The translations under genes were made by a program, and so were the position numbers. DNA of 64,000 nt from Clostridium sp. CAG:245. GTDB taxonomy: Bacteria; Bacillota; Clostridia; TANB77; CAG-508. The notes beneath the pieces are model-generated. The model had not been told where the DNA came from. It did no database searches and saw only the letters and a program-made list of their open reading frames with translations. Where the stretch lies: contig FR880082.1 of assembly GCA_000435175.1 (NCBI GenBank), forward strand, positions 24,820-88,819, in the 5' to 3' direction. Shown here in pieces: positions 8,792-17,185 of this stretch (its first letter is position 1; each line of letters starts with the position of its first letter).

Positions 8792-9659
8792 ACTCATCCT
8801 CTTCTACATAGTCTTTACAAAATACATTGTCACTTGAGAAGTATCTCATAAACATACTACCATCGGTATGACCTATGCTTGCTCTCTGAAAATTTAGACC
8901 AATTAGTGACTGTACAATAATGATTATGTTACCTCCGTTTATTTTTTTCAACATTTCCAAAGACTTGGTATCCATCGGATTTGTACCATAGTCCATTATA
9001 AAAATGAATTTTGTATATCCAGTGTAGAAACAATTTTTCATCATTATAATAGCTTGTTTAAGATGTTCATCTCTTTCCATGTTTCTATTTATTCTTTGCA
9101 TCATAGCCAAACCTGACATATATTCCGTGTCAACTTCTCTACGAACAACCTGTTCAAGTTCTCTTAAAATTGCACGACTATCATAACTTCTATTATCATA
9201 TTTTTGGTGTTTCTCCAATACTGACGCACCCATAGCGGCATAAACATCCGTATCCAAAGTTATTGGGATTTTGTTGAAAATAACAATATTTCTAACATGT
9301 CTCAATGCATCTTTTACCAGTTCGTCAGCTCCCGTTCCGAAAACACCGATTAAGCCACAAGTATCATTGTCACTCTCAGAAATATTTCTCAGTTTTCTCA
9401 CTAACCGCTGAAGTTTCAGTTCTTCATCAGTACGAGAATGGTACTGCCGTTCGTTTTCATATGTATCTTGTATTGTTGTTTCTACTCTTATGTTCTCATA
9501 TGGTTGTACATATGTCGGTTGCTCCTCATCGCGGATTTCTATTCTAGGATTAGTAGTTCGCGGAGCACTCCTTGTTTCTCCTGGTCTAGAGTTTGCAGTT
9601 CCATTCGTTCCTGCTTTGTTCTCATAGCCCGGAATATACAAATGGCGTCTTTTGCCCAT
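8781..9659 (-). CDS. Unknown protein with degenerate P-loop-like motif
   Basis: This 292-aa protein belongs to no family I recognise. A low-complexity, polar N-terminus (about 1-85) leads into an alpha/beta region. That region has GLIGVFGTGADELVKDAL (about 102-119), shaped like a Walker A loop but lacking the GKS/T. It also has a hydrophobic strand ending in an aspartate, KFIFIMDYG (about 217-225), like a Walker B. IIIIVQSL near 245-252 would be a further strand. An inactive or atypical NTPase fold is inferred at low confidence. The start at 9659 is chosen over 9692 because AAAGGAG sits 7 nt upstream. It lies between the radical SAM and zinc-ribbon genes. Confidence 0.6.
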   Translation of the reverse strand: MGKRRHLYIPGYENKAGTNGTANSRPGETRSAPRTTNPRIEIRDEEQPTYVQPYENIRVETTIQDTYENERQYHSRTDEELKLQRLVRKLRNISESDNDTCGLIGVFGTGADELVKDALRHVRNIVIFNKIPITLDTDVYAAMGASVLEKHQKYDNRSYDSRAILRELEQVVRREVDTEYMSGLAMMQRINRNMERDEHLKQAIIMMKNCFYTGYTKFIFIMDYGTNPMDTKSLEMLKKINGGNIIIIVQSLIGLNFQRASIGHTDGSMFMRYFSSDNVFCKDYVEEDEYEP

Positions 9660-9684
9660 AATTGTTCTCCTTTCACATTTGTGA

Positions 9685-11046
9685 TCAGGCATTGTTTAAT
9701 AATAAACTTCTTGCTTTATTTTTTTGTTGTTCTTTAAAATCTCCTTTTTCCATTATCTCATAAAACTTTGTTTTTGCTTCATCAGTATAGACGCTCAAGT
9801 TTTTCTTAACTCTTTCAAAGTCAAAATCACTCCTAGCCTCAATAATTTGAAGCATAACACTTCGGAATACCCGTTCGAACTCAAGTTTTTCCTCCGTATC
9901 TGTTCCGGCAATATACGCATACTTTTGTCTCGCTTCTGCCTTAAAAATATTTTTTGGCATTTGCTTTAAAGCATGATTTACCGTAAAGAATTCGTCAAAA
10001 ACACTTTTGGGTTCTCCATCAGGTGCAGGATAGCATGTTGCAGAAAACTCTTGCATAATACATTCCATCCTTCTTTTCTTGGTTTTGGCTGGTATTTGTT
10101 TTGGTAATTCAGCTGCCAGAGTGCCTTCAACAGGTTCGTAGCTTGCAACTCCAATATCATCAAAGTATCCCTTTTTAAGATATTTTACAAGTTCCTGAAA
10201 TTGTAAACTTGTTTCTCCTGGAAATCCCGTAATCACCTCTGTTGAAATAACTAAGTCTGGTCTGACCGTTTTCAAAATCCGAATTTTTTCATCTACAATG
10301 TCAAAAGCAGGTCTATTCATATCCTTTAGGATTTTCTTAGATACATGCTGAATATGTAACATTATTTCTACAATATTCTCATTCTCCAAAATAAGAGTCA
10401 TAACCTCTTCTGTTAATCCTGCAGGATGAAACCAACCTATAACATAATTGCAATCCGGAAATCTTGTAACAATTTTTCTCATTAACTCAGCAAAGTTTCT
10501 CTTGCCATACAAGTCAACACCATAATCAGCCGTTTCTTGTGCTCCGGTTATATAAATAGTAGACTCATTAGCATGCATTGCTTCAATTTCATCCAAGATA
10601 TCTTCCATTGGTCTGCTCTTATACATTCCTACAATTTTCGGATATACACAATAAGAACATTTATGAAGGCATCCTGTAGAAATAATTACTTTGTTCTGTG
10701 GAATATACTGTTTAACTGTAGTCGGCTTTGCAAGTGTAACAAAAACCTCATTTAACGGTATTACGTCAATCCCGGGAATTGCTTCCAAGTCGGAGTGGCA
10801 TAATTTTTCAAGGCAACCAGTAACAATGATTTTTGCACTAGGTTTTGCATTAATTCTAACGTCTGCAATCACATCAACAGAATACATCTTATGTGGGCCG
10901 AAGGCGCATGTGAGAATAATCACTGTATCAGCAATAGTATAATCACATACGACTTCGTACCCTGTTGCCATAAGATGATTTACGATGGTGTTTGCATTAG
11001 CTATATCCATGTGCATATCATTGCAAATAACTAATGCAACTTTCAA
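9685..11046 (-). CDS. MiaB/RimO-like radical SAM methylthiotransferase-family enzyme
   Basis: This 453-aa protein has the methylthiotransferase layout. The N-terminal domain carries cysteines C8, C47 and C78, spaced as in MiaB/RimO for an auxiliary 4Fe-4S cluster. The radical SAM domain carries CLHKCSYC (C126, C130, C133). The strand motifs TGAQETADYG and TGFPGET follow. The usual C-terminal TRAM RNA- or protein-recognition domain is not visible; the last 110 residues are charged, helical and unlike TRAM. The substrate is therefore open: tRNA, a ribosomal protein, or a partner encoded here. Translation starts at a TTG, 8 nt after GGAGG, immediately after the DUF1257 gene stop. Confidence 0.8.
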   Translation of the reverse strand: MKVALVICNDMHMDIANANTIVNHLMATGYEVVCDYTIADTVIILTCAFGPHKMYSVDVIADVRINAKPSAKIIVTGCLEKLCHSDLEAIPGIDVIPLNEVFVTLAKPTTVKQYIPQNKVIISTGCLHKCSYCVYPKIVGMYKSRPMEDILDEIEAMHANESTIYITGAQETADYGVDLYGKRNFAELMRKIVTRFPDCNYVIGWFHPAGLTEEVMTLILENENIVEIMLHIQHVSKKILKDMNRPAFDIVDEKIRILKTVRPDLVISTEVITGFPGETSLQFQELVKYLKKGYFDDIGVASYEPVEGTLAAELPKQIPAKTKKRRMECIMQEFSATCYPAPDGEPKSVFDEFFTVNHALKQMPKNIFKAEARQKYAYIAGTDTEEKLEFERVFRSVMLQIIEARSDFDFERVKKNLSVYTDEAKTKFYEIMEKGDFKEQQKNKARSLLLNNA

Positions 11047-11047
11047 T

Positions 11048-11629
11048 TTAGTAGCCTCCTACCCTCAATTTCTGACGGTTTTCTGTCTTAACTTCTGCTG
11101 CACTTTCCTTCAAGTATTCTTTGGTAAATTCTCTTTGCTCAATTTTTCCCAAAGAATCTTCAAGTTGAAGATACTTCGCACATTTTTTTCCTTTCAACCC
11201 CTTAGGTTCAAAAGTCAGATTTCCATCTTTAGATACTGTTACCAACATATGGCCACCATCGGTATCCTGTGGATCCCTTACCTTATAGATGTCATTACCC
11301 TTCGGAGTTACATAAAAATGTAATCTTTTTGCAACCTTTTTAAGCATCTCAACAGAATAATTGTGCAGAAGAATGCTACCTCTCGGTCCAATAGTCCTTT
11401 CAACATACCCACCATAAAAATCAGCAGTAATGCGATAAGAACCAGTACCATTCTTTTCCAGAGCCATATCATATTGTCCAGGCAATCTGACAACATTCTC
11501 TTTCATTTCTGTTCCAAAATAATACCGACAGCTTCCATAGCTTTGCATGGTAAGCCCCATATTATTAAGAGCTTTGTTGCAAGCGTCAAGATCTCTGATT
11601 TCAGCAGAAACATGCGTAAAGTGACTCAT
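11048..11629 (-). CDS. DUF1257 (Ycf35-like) and DUF2997-like fusion protein
   Basis: This 193-aa protein opens MSHFTHVSAEIRD, the hallmark of DUF1257/Ycf35, which spans about 1-118. Residues about 127-172 (VTVSKDGNLTF then KGLKGKKC and LEDSLG) fit the small DUF2997 family, usually a separate neighbouring gene. Fusion of the two supports a shared function, which is unknown. Its ATG overlaps the TGA of the AAA+ ATPase gene by 4 nt (ATGA), so expression should be coupled. Ycf35 and Ycf46 homologues are both found in algal plastids and cyanobacteria, matching the pairing seen here. Confidence 0.75.
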   Translation of the reverse strand: MSHFTHVSAEIRDLDACNKALNNMGLTMQSYGSCRYYFGTEMKENVVRLPGQYDMALEKNGTGSYRITADFYGGYVERTIGPRGSILLHNYSVEMLKKVAKRLHFYVTPKGNDIYKVRDPQDTDGGHMLVTVSKDGNLTFEPKGLKGKKCAKYLQLEDSLGKIEQREFTKEYLKESAAEVKTENRQKLRVGGY

Positions 11630-13353
11630 TCCTTATTTCCTCCAACTCTTCTAATAACACGGCCACCAGGCGTCTTTTTAGTTGCGGTCTTTTTTGCAGA
11701 GTTCTCATTTTGAGTACATACAGTAGAATTAGCGTTCCGAACATTTTCTTTGCTAGCCCATTCATTAAGAGCTTCTACGGTATCTTTCATAATTCCCTCA
11801 GAAGCGGGTTGGCAGCTCTTCATCTGCGAAATAATGTCATCACTCGTTAATTCCCTTGCATTATCTGCATAAGCTTCAAACATTGCTGATACGATAGCTT
11901 CTTCGATTTCAGCTCCTGTAAATCCATCGCAACTTTGTGCAATTTTCTTAACATCGAAGTTTTTTTGCTTCCTACCTTTTCTTTCAAGCTGGATTGCAAC
12001 AATTTCTTCGCGTTCTTCCTGAGTAGGAAGCCCAACAAAAAAGATTTCGTCGAATCTACCTTTTCTTAAAAGTTCAGAAGGCAAAGATATAATACTATTT
12101 GCAGTTGCCACGACATAAACAGGAGATTTCTTTTCCTGCATCCATGTAAGGATGCTGGCAAACATTCTCGAAGATACGCCAGAATCATTTCTACCACTAG
12201 AACCAGCACCAGCTAATCCTTTTTCAATTTCGTCAATCCACAACACACAAGGTGCCATAGCTTCTGCAATCTGAAGGGCTTTTCTAGTATTAGCTTCGGT
12301 GTCTCCAACATAGCTTCCGAAAAGTTTTCCTAAATCGCACTTAATCAGCGGAACATTCCAACTGTGTGCAATTGACTTAGCAGCCAAACTTTTACCACAA
12401 CCGGGAATGCCGACCAACAATACACCTTTAGGATTAGGCAATCCATATTTTTTTGCTTCATCGGAATACGCCAAAATTCTTCTTGCAGTGTATTCCTTTA
12501 AATTTTTCATGCCACCAATCTTAGAATCTTCACTATTACTCCAGAATTCCAGCAAACCATCTTTGCAAATAGTTTGTGCTTTAACTTCTGCAATAACATC
12601 AATATCAATCTTCCTTTTCAGGAAAACAGATGTAAACAATGCACTGTCAGCCTGAGTATACGTTAAGCCGATAGAAATTTCTGCCGCCTTTTTTATGGTA
12701 CTCTGCTTCTGTTCCTCGCTTTCGAAAGCCAATAGCCCTTTATTGTTTCTGTCAATATATCTGATTGTTTCATTGAATGAATCTACAAGATCTTCTTTAG
12801 TTGGAAGTTCGAGTTCAATAGAAATAATCGTCTCCTGCCAATCAGCCGGAACTTCAAACTTGCTGCTAATAAAAATATAGCTAACACCCAAGTTCTCAGC
12901 TTTTTCAAAAGCATCTTTTGCTGCTCTTAAGACCATCGGCTGGTTCAGATAATGATGAAAATCGATAATACAGAAAATGTATCTTCCTTCACCGCCATTT
13001 AATTCAAGGCCTTTAACAAGAGCCTCTTGCGGATCAGTCATATCTGGATCGCGCTTTTTAAATACGTATCCATCCATAACTTCGTATTCTTCCGGATTTT
13101 TTTCTATTTCTCTTGTCAATTCGTTGTAATAATTGACACCAGTGTCATCTTCGGCTTCGTTTTCAGGTTCATCTTCTACTTCATAAGGCAATATTTCTAC
13201 AATGCCTCTCGTACAGGTCCAACCAAACAGCTTAATTCCATATTCAATACTTGCTTGCAGGCACTCCTTAATCGCCCGAGTTTCTTCTGTGGTATTAATC
13301 AACACAGAAGAGTACCCGGAACCAATACAATCCCGAACAGATAATTTACTCAT
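11626..13353 (-). CDS. Ycf46-like AAA+ ATPase
   Basis: This 575-aa protein has a N-terminal domain (about 1-260, including a strand ending FCIIDFHHYL like the Ycf46 family). A classic AAA+ module follows: Walker A GIPGCGKS at 315-322, Walker B LWIDEIEK at 371-378, sensor-1 N419 and arginine-finger candidates R430/R433. The tail is Lys/Thr-rich. It is probably an ATP-driven remodelling factor; the target is unknown. I place the start at 13353 rather than 13392 because GGAGG lies 7 nt upstream of that ATG. It is the first gene of a six-gene operon with a perfect promoter at 13436-13464. GC is clearly higher than in flanking housekeeping genes. Confidence 0.82.
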   Translation of the reverse strand: MSKLSVRDCIGSGYSSVLINTTEETRAIKECLQASIEYGIKLFGWTCTRGIVEILPYEVEDEPENEAEDDTGVNYYNELTREIEKNPEEYEVMDGYVFKKRDPDMTDPQEALVKGLELNGGEGRYIFCIIDFHHYLNQPMVLRAAKDAFEKAENLGVSYIFISSKFEVPADWQETIISIELELPTKEDLVDSFNETIRYIDRNNKGLLAFESEEQKQSTIKKAAEISIGLTYTQADSALFTSVFLKRKIDIDVIAEVKAQTICKDGLLEFWSNSEDSKIGGMKNLKEYTARRILAYSDEAKKYGLPNPKGVLLVGIPGCGKSLAAKSIAHSWNVPLIKCDLGKLFGSYVGDTEANTRKALQIAEAMAPCVLWIDEIEKGLAGAGSSGRNDSGVSSRMFASILTWMQEKKSPVYVVATANSIISLPSELLRKGRFDEIFFVGLPTQEEREEIVAIQLERKGRKQKNFDVKKIAQSCDGFTGAEIEEAIVSAMFEAYADNARELTSDDIISQMKSCQPASEGIMKDTVEALNEWASKENVRNANSTVCTQNENSAKKTATKKTPGGRVIRRVGGNKE

Positions 13354-13390
13354 GTTTTTTCCTCCAATATTGTTTATTATTAAACTTATC

Positions 13391-13414
13391 ATTTATGAAA
13401 TAATTACCTCATAA
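13391..13414. promoter_or_regulatory. Inverted repeat in the leader of the accessory operon
   Basis: Seven-bp arms TTTATGA / TCATAAA flank a 10-nt AT-rich core holding GTAATTATT on the minus strand. It sits about 20 nt downstream of the -10 box, so it could be an operator or a leader hairpin. Confidence 0.35.
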
Positions 13415-13435
13415 ATAACAAATTTTTACGTGAAT

Positions 13436-13464
13436 ATTATATCATTCTATCTGTGTTATGTCAA
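13436..13464 (-). promoter_or_regulatory. Sigma-A promoter of the accessory operon
   Basis: The minus strand reads TTGACA, 17 nt, TATAAT, a perfect consensus, about 80 nt upstream of the AAA+ ATPase start. It suggests strong basal transcription unless a repressor acts. Confidence 0.85.
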
Positions 13465-13517
13465 ATTGATCATGTTGTTTCAGTTTTCTTAATTTATGCT
13501 TTCTATAAATAAAAAAT

Positions 13518-13556
13518 AACCCACCATATATAGGATATACACTATATATGTGGTTT
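13518..13556 (-). terminator. Terminator after the ZIP gene
   Basis: On the minus strand an AAACCAC.ATATATAG / CTATATATGGTGGGTT stem is followed by ATTTTTTATTT. It begins about 8 nt after the stop codon at 13565. Confidence 0.65.
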
Positions 13557-13564
13557 ATTATTTA

Positions 13565-14447
13565 CTATCCCAACGCAACATCCAAAAGCATCATTATTAC
13601 AAAGCCTATACCTACACTAATAGTCACTAAATTTGATTTTTTTTCAGCTTGTGCTTCAGGTATTAGCTCAGATGATACTACATAAATCATTGCTCCTGCT
13701 GCAAATGATAGAAAATATGGTAAAATTGGCACTACAATCCTCGTTAATGCGATGGTTATTATTGCCCCAATTGGTTCTACTATTCCAGATAAAGTTCCTC
13801 CTAAGAATGACTTAAATTTACTTTTTCCAGAGCTATGAAGTGGCATTGATATAATTGCCCCTTCTGGTATATTTTGTATCGCTATTCCAATAGCTAACGC
13901 AAATGCCTCTGCGAGTGTTATTCCTGTATTTTGTGAGAATAATCCTGCAAACGCAACTCCAACTGCCATCCCTTCCGGAATGTTATGTAGTGTTACTGCA
14001 AGCATTAGCATTGTAGTACTCTTTACTTTTTCTTTGATGGTTAATTTTTCTTTATTTTTTATTACAATTTTTTCATCATTTTCTTCTGTGGTTAATAAAT
14101 TCTCGATATCATCACAAATAGCACATTCGTTTTTCTTATTATTTCTTTTTTCTATTTTTTCTGCCAGATTATTTACACCAATTAATGTTACAATTCCTAT
14201 CATAAAGCCGACAGAAGCGGGTAACCACGCAGTTTTTCCTTGTGTTTCTGCCATTTCTATTGATGGAATTAGAAGTGACCATACAGAAGCGGCTATCATC
14301 ACCCCTGCAGCAAATCCGAGCAATAATTTTTGTATTATTGGTTTAATTTCTTTTTTCAGTAAAAATACTAAAGCAGAACCGTAGTGTTGTTCCTATAAAA
14401 GGTACTAATAAACCAATAGCAATTTGTGTCGTACTATTAATACTCAC
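13565..14447 (-). pseudogene. ZIP-family metal transporter, frameshifted
   Basis: Residues encoded by 13565-14323 (252 aa) are a typical ZIP transporter: FAAGVMIAAS, then the metal-site motifs HNIPEGMAVG and NIPEGA, and a cytosolic loop with CAICDD. These proteins import zinc or related divalent metals. The first membrane helix lies upstream in another frame. It runs from a GTG at 14447 (GGAGG 8 nt ahead) through IAIGLLVPFIGTTL, and one extra base near 14382 breaks it. Removing that base gives GTTLGSALVFLLKKE, joining both parts perfectly. The gene is a recent single-base mutant or carries a sequencing error. Confidence 0.8.
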
Positions 14448-14559
14448 GTAAAGTTCCTCCTTGAAGCCCTATTATTTTACCTATAAAATGTAATTTTATT
14501 AGGACTTCTCTTTTATATAATATGAACTTTACATAAGGTTGTGAATGATTTTTAATTAG

Positions 14560-14692
14560 CAATTCAGACAAGTCCATACGATCCGCTAGATCCGTCTGGT
14601 CCGCCCGGGCCGCGCCATCCCCTTCTTCGTAGGGTATGACGCGATAAAAGGGCACTGCTCGTTTCACTCGCTGTGCCCCTCTATATGTTTAT
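14560..14692 (-). other. GC-rich structured patch downstream of ftsZ
   Basis: This non-coding stretch is far richer in GC than its surroundings. On the minus strand GGGCAC/GTGCCC pairs first (about 14651-14681), followed by CGCG.CAT.CCC / GGG.ATG.CGCG (about 14608-14643) and a GGCCCGGGC-rich run. One frame reads like a short Gly/Pro/Ser-rich fragment (RGPGGPDGSSGSYG) ending in TGA with no start. It may be a terminator, a structured RNA or a relic of an insertion. Confidence 0.35.
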
Positions 14693-14701
14693 GTTTATTT
14701 T

Positions 14702-15691
14702 TTATATATTATATTTTATTACTTTTGCATCTGCGTTTTCTTCTATTCCAGTTGCTATTACTGTTACCATTATTGCATCATGTATTCTTTCGTCTACTAT
14801 TGTACCGAAGATTATGTTTGCTTCTGGGTCTAAGAATTCTTTTATGTATCCAACAGCAGTACTTACTTCGCTTAGTCCTAGGTCCATACCACCTGTAACA
14901 TTTACAATTAATCCTTTTGCACCTTTTACAGATGTTTCTAGAAGTGGGCTATCCATAGCAGCCATTGCAGCATCTAAAGCTCTTTGGTCGCCTTCAGCTA
15001 CACCAACACCCATATGAGCAATTCCACTATCTCTCATTATTGTTTTTATATCTGCAAAATCTATATTTATAAATCCTGGTATTGTAATTAAGTCTGTTAT
15101 ACCTTGAACACCTTTTCTTAGAACACTATCAGCCTCTTGGAATGCTTGTATCATTGTTGTTCCCTTTGGCATTGCTTTTAATAAGTTGTTATTTTCTACA
15201 ACTATAAGAGCATCAACATTCTTCTTCATTCTAACAATACCGTCATCGGCATTTGCTTTTCTTTTTCTTCCCTCAAATAAGAATGGCTTTGTTACAATTC
15301 CTACTGTTAAAATTCCCATTGATTTTGCTATTTCACATACAACTGGGGCAGCACCTGTTCCAGTGCCTCCACCCATACCACATGTTACAAATACCATGTC
15401 TGTATTTGCTAATGCTTTCTTTATATTTTCTTCATCTTCTCTTGCAGCCATTTCTCCTAAAACAGGGTTAGCTCCAGCGCCTAAACCTTTTGTTGTACCT
15501 TTTCCAATATGCATAACAGTTGTAGCTTTATTTTGTGCTAAAGCCTGTTCTTCTGTATTTATCGCAATAAATTGTACATTACGTATTCCTTCATCTATCA
15601 TTCTATTTACAGCGTTGTTTCCAGCACCACCAACACCAATTACTTTAATTCTTACTAAATCGTCTTCATTATCTTGTTCTGTGTATCTCAT
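14702..15691 (-). CDS. ftsZ: Cell division protein FtsZ lacking a C-terminal tail
   Basis: This 329-aa tubulin-like GTPase has [10 protein letters not shown] near residues 19-28, the nucleotide-binding GGGTGTG at 107-113 and the synergy loop [11 protein letters not shown] near 218. It polymerises into the division ring. The protein stops right after the globular domain ([10 protein letters not shown]). The variable linker and the conserved C-terminal peptide that binds FtsA, SepF or ZapA are absent, and no frame beyond the stop supplies them. It may be a second, specialised FtsZ or one using a different membrane tether. No ftsA or other division gene is nearby. Confidence 0.95.
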   Translation of the reverse strand: MRYTEQDNEDDLVRIKVIGVGGAGNNAVNRMIDEGIRNVQFIAINTEEQALAQNKATTVMHIGKGTTKGLGAGANPVLGEMAAREDEENIKKALANTDMVFVTCGMGGGTGTGAAPVVCEIAKSMGILTVGIVTKPFLFEGRKRKANADDGIVRMKKNVDALIVVENNNLLKAMPKGTTMIQAFQEADSVLRKGVQGITDLITIPGFINIDFADIKTIMRDSGIAHMGVGVAEGDQRALDAAMAAMDSPLLETSVKGAKGLIVNVTGGMDLGLSEVSTAVGYIKEFLDPEANIIFGTIVDERIHDAIMVTVIATGIEENADAKVIKYNI

Positions 15692-15774
15692 TTTTTACAT
15701 CCTTGTTTATTATAAATTTAGGTTTCTGGGAGTGTCCTATAACCCATAAAGCTTGTCTGCTTTTTGCTTCCTAT

Positions 15775-15803
15775 ATATTACTACTTTTTCGTCCAATTGG
15801 CAA
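15775..15803 (-). promoter_or_regulatory. Probable ftsZ promoter
   Basis: The minus strand reads TTGCCA, 17 nt, TAATAT, about 85 nt upstream of the ftsZ start codon. Confidence 0.5.
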
Positions 15804-15862
15804 CAGTAAATTCAATAATTTATGTGTCTATTTTGTAATTTTTTATGCAATAAGAAATATTA

Positions 15863-16516
15863 TTATAAAATATCAGTTAGCTCTGTAAATTTACGAATAG
15901 TAGCCATTATATGTTCATTCGAATTTATCTTTATATTGTTTCTATCATAGAATATCACATTCATATTAGCATTTACAGCTCCAGATACGTCTGTTTTTAG
16001 GCTATCTCCTACCATTACACATTCAGAAAATTCATATGGTCCTTTAGCAATTTCAAATGCTTCTTTGTTAGGCTTCATTGGAATGTTTTCTGTCATATAT
16101 GTTGTTGAAAAATACTTATCTAACCCTAATCTTTTTAGTCTTTCATCTTGCGATTTTTTAAACCAATTTGAAAGAACAACTAAATCATATTTTTGTTTCA
16201 AATATTGCAATGTGTATACAACTTCATCATCAGCTTTTTCTGGTACGCACATACCTAAATAACGTATCCATATTCCAAAAAAGCTCTCTGGCAATTTATA
16301 TCCTAATTCTTCTTCTATAGCTTTCATCATAGATTCTTTTGTGTATGTAAAATTTGTACCGTCTTCATAGTTGTCTACAGCATGCTGAATTTTTGCTTTA
16401 ATCTCACTTGAATATGGTAAATTAAGCTCATCAAAAACATTTTTCAAGCAATCCCAGTATTCAGCTTTCCAATCTATTAATGTATTATCTATGTCAAAAA
16501 TAATTCGTTTAATCAT
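15863..16516 (-). CDS. HAD-superfamily hydrolase (YjjG-like)
   Basis: This 217-aa enzyme shows the HAD motif I at its N-terminus (FDIDNTLIDW, nucleophile D8 and acid D10), motif II VVLSN near residue 113-117, a lysine in the PMKPNKE region, and motif IV GDSLKTDVSGA (about 170-180). An inserted helical cap (about 17-90) places it with subfamily I phosphatases such as YjjG nucleotidases. The substrate is not predictable from sequence. It is a monocistronic-looking gene with AGGAAC just before the ATG. Confidence 0.85.
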   Translation of the reverse strand: MIKRIIFDIDNTLIDWKAEYWDCLKNVFDELNLPYSSEIKAKIQHAVDNYEDGTNFTYTKESMMKAIEEELGYKLPESFFGIWIRYLGMCVPEKADDEVVYTLQYLKQKYDLVVLSNWFKKSQDERLKRLGLDKYFSTTYMTENIPMKPNKEAFEIAKGPYEFSECVMVGDSLKTDVSGAVNANMNVIFYDRNNIKINSNEHIMATIRKFTELTDIL

Positions 16517-16597
16517 GGTTCCTCCAAAATTTTTAATAATGCAAATATTATCATATAAAAGAGGAAATGTAAATTGTTTATTACTAAATTGAATAAA

Positions 16598-17173
16598 TTA
16601 ATTCCACCATATTTCTTTCCCTTGTGGTTCCCCCCAATCAATTTCATATGGGATATATGTTTCTTGAATATTCATAAATATACTTCTACGTCTAGCGTCT
16701 CTTTTTATTTCAGATATAAATTGTGGCAGATTCGTTAAAGTTACTATTTTGCCCAAATTAGTTAACCTGAGTACTTCTTTTGCTTTCTTTAATACCTCTG
16801 CTTTTTCTGTTTTTGGAACCTTAATTATACCATTATTAGTTTTATATATTCCTATAACATAATTCTCTAATGTCGGAAACATATTTTGAATAAGAAATAC
16901 TCCTCTTTTTCCGGCAATATTTTCAAAAAACACAAAATTGTTCGGCTCTTTTTTTATTTTTTCTCTAATTCTTATATATATTTTTTGATATTTCTCATAC
17001 TGTGTTGACATTGGTATAACCCAAAGTATTTCTTTTTCTTTGCTATCTCTAAAGCAAAAATATGCTGGTCTTTTATTTTCGCTTCCTTTGTTTTCCATTA
17101 TGCTATATTTGATACCATACTTGTCCATAAACTCATCACAAATAAAGCATAAGTTTCCTTCTTTTAATTCCAT
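16598..17173 (-). CDS. Type III toxin-antitoxin endoribonuclease, CptN-like
   Basis: This 191-aa protein fits the CptN/TenpN relatives of ToxN. It opens KEGNLCFICDEFMDKYG, then RPAYFCF (about 35-41), WVIPMSTQYEKY (about 51-62), GVFLIQNMFP (91-100) and LTNLPQFI. Such toxins cleave mRNA and their own repeat RNA, and the RNA repeats inhibit them. The locus context is decisive. Upstream are a strong promoter (17349-17377), two near-identical 47-49-nt repeats and a terminator placed before the GGAGG of this gene. The family call rests on motif memory plus this architecture. TenpN is the main alternative. Confidence 0.75.
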   Translation of the reverse strand: MELKEGNLCFICDEFMDKYGIKYSIMENKGSENKRPAYFCFRDSKEKEILWVIPMSTQYEKYQKIYIRIREKIKKEPNNFVFFENIAGKRGVFLIQNMFPTLENYVIGIYKTNNGIIKVPKTEKAEVLKKAKEVLRLTNLGKIVTLTNLPQFISEIKRDARRRSIFMNIQETYIPYEIDWGEPQGKEIWWN

Positions 17174-17185
17174 ATATTACCTCCA

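Noticed and set aside
9694..13385. 14-nt match between the ends of the radical SAM gene and the AAA+ leader (GTTTAATAATAAAC, inverted)
   Set aside because: It is A/T-only apart from its ends and likely by chance in this base composition; I do not take it as an attachment site pair.
6114..13556. Similar hairpins at both edges of the accessory cassette, considered as boundary repeats
   Set aside because: Both act plausibly as terminators, and the similarity is limited to a TATATAGTGT stretch and a G-rich arm.
14437..14667. 76-aa frame on the minus strand across the ZIP start
   Set aside because: It runs through the GC-rich structured patch and over the true GTG start of the ZIP gene in another frame, and it has no ribosome binding site.
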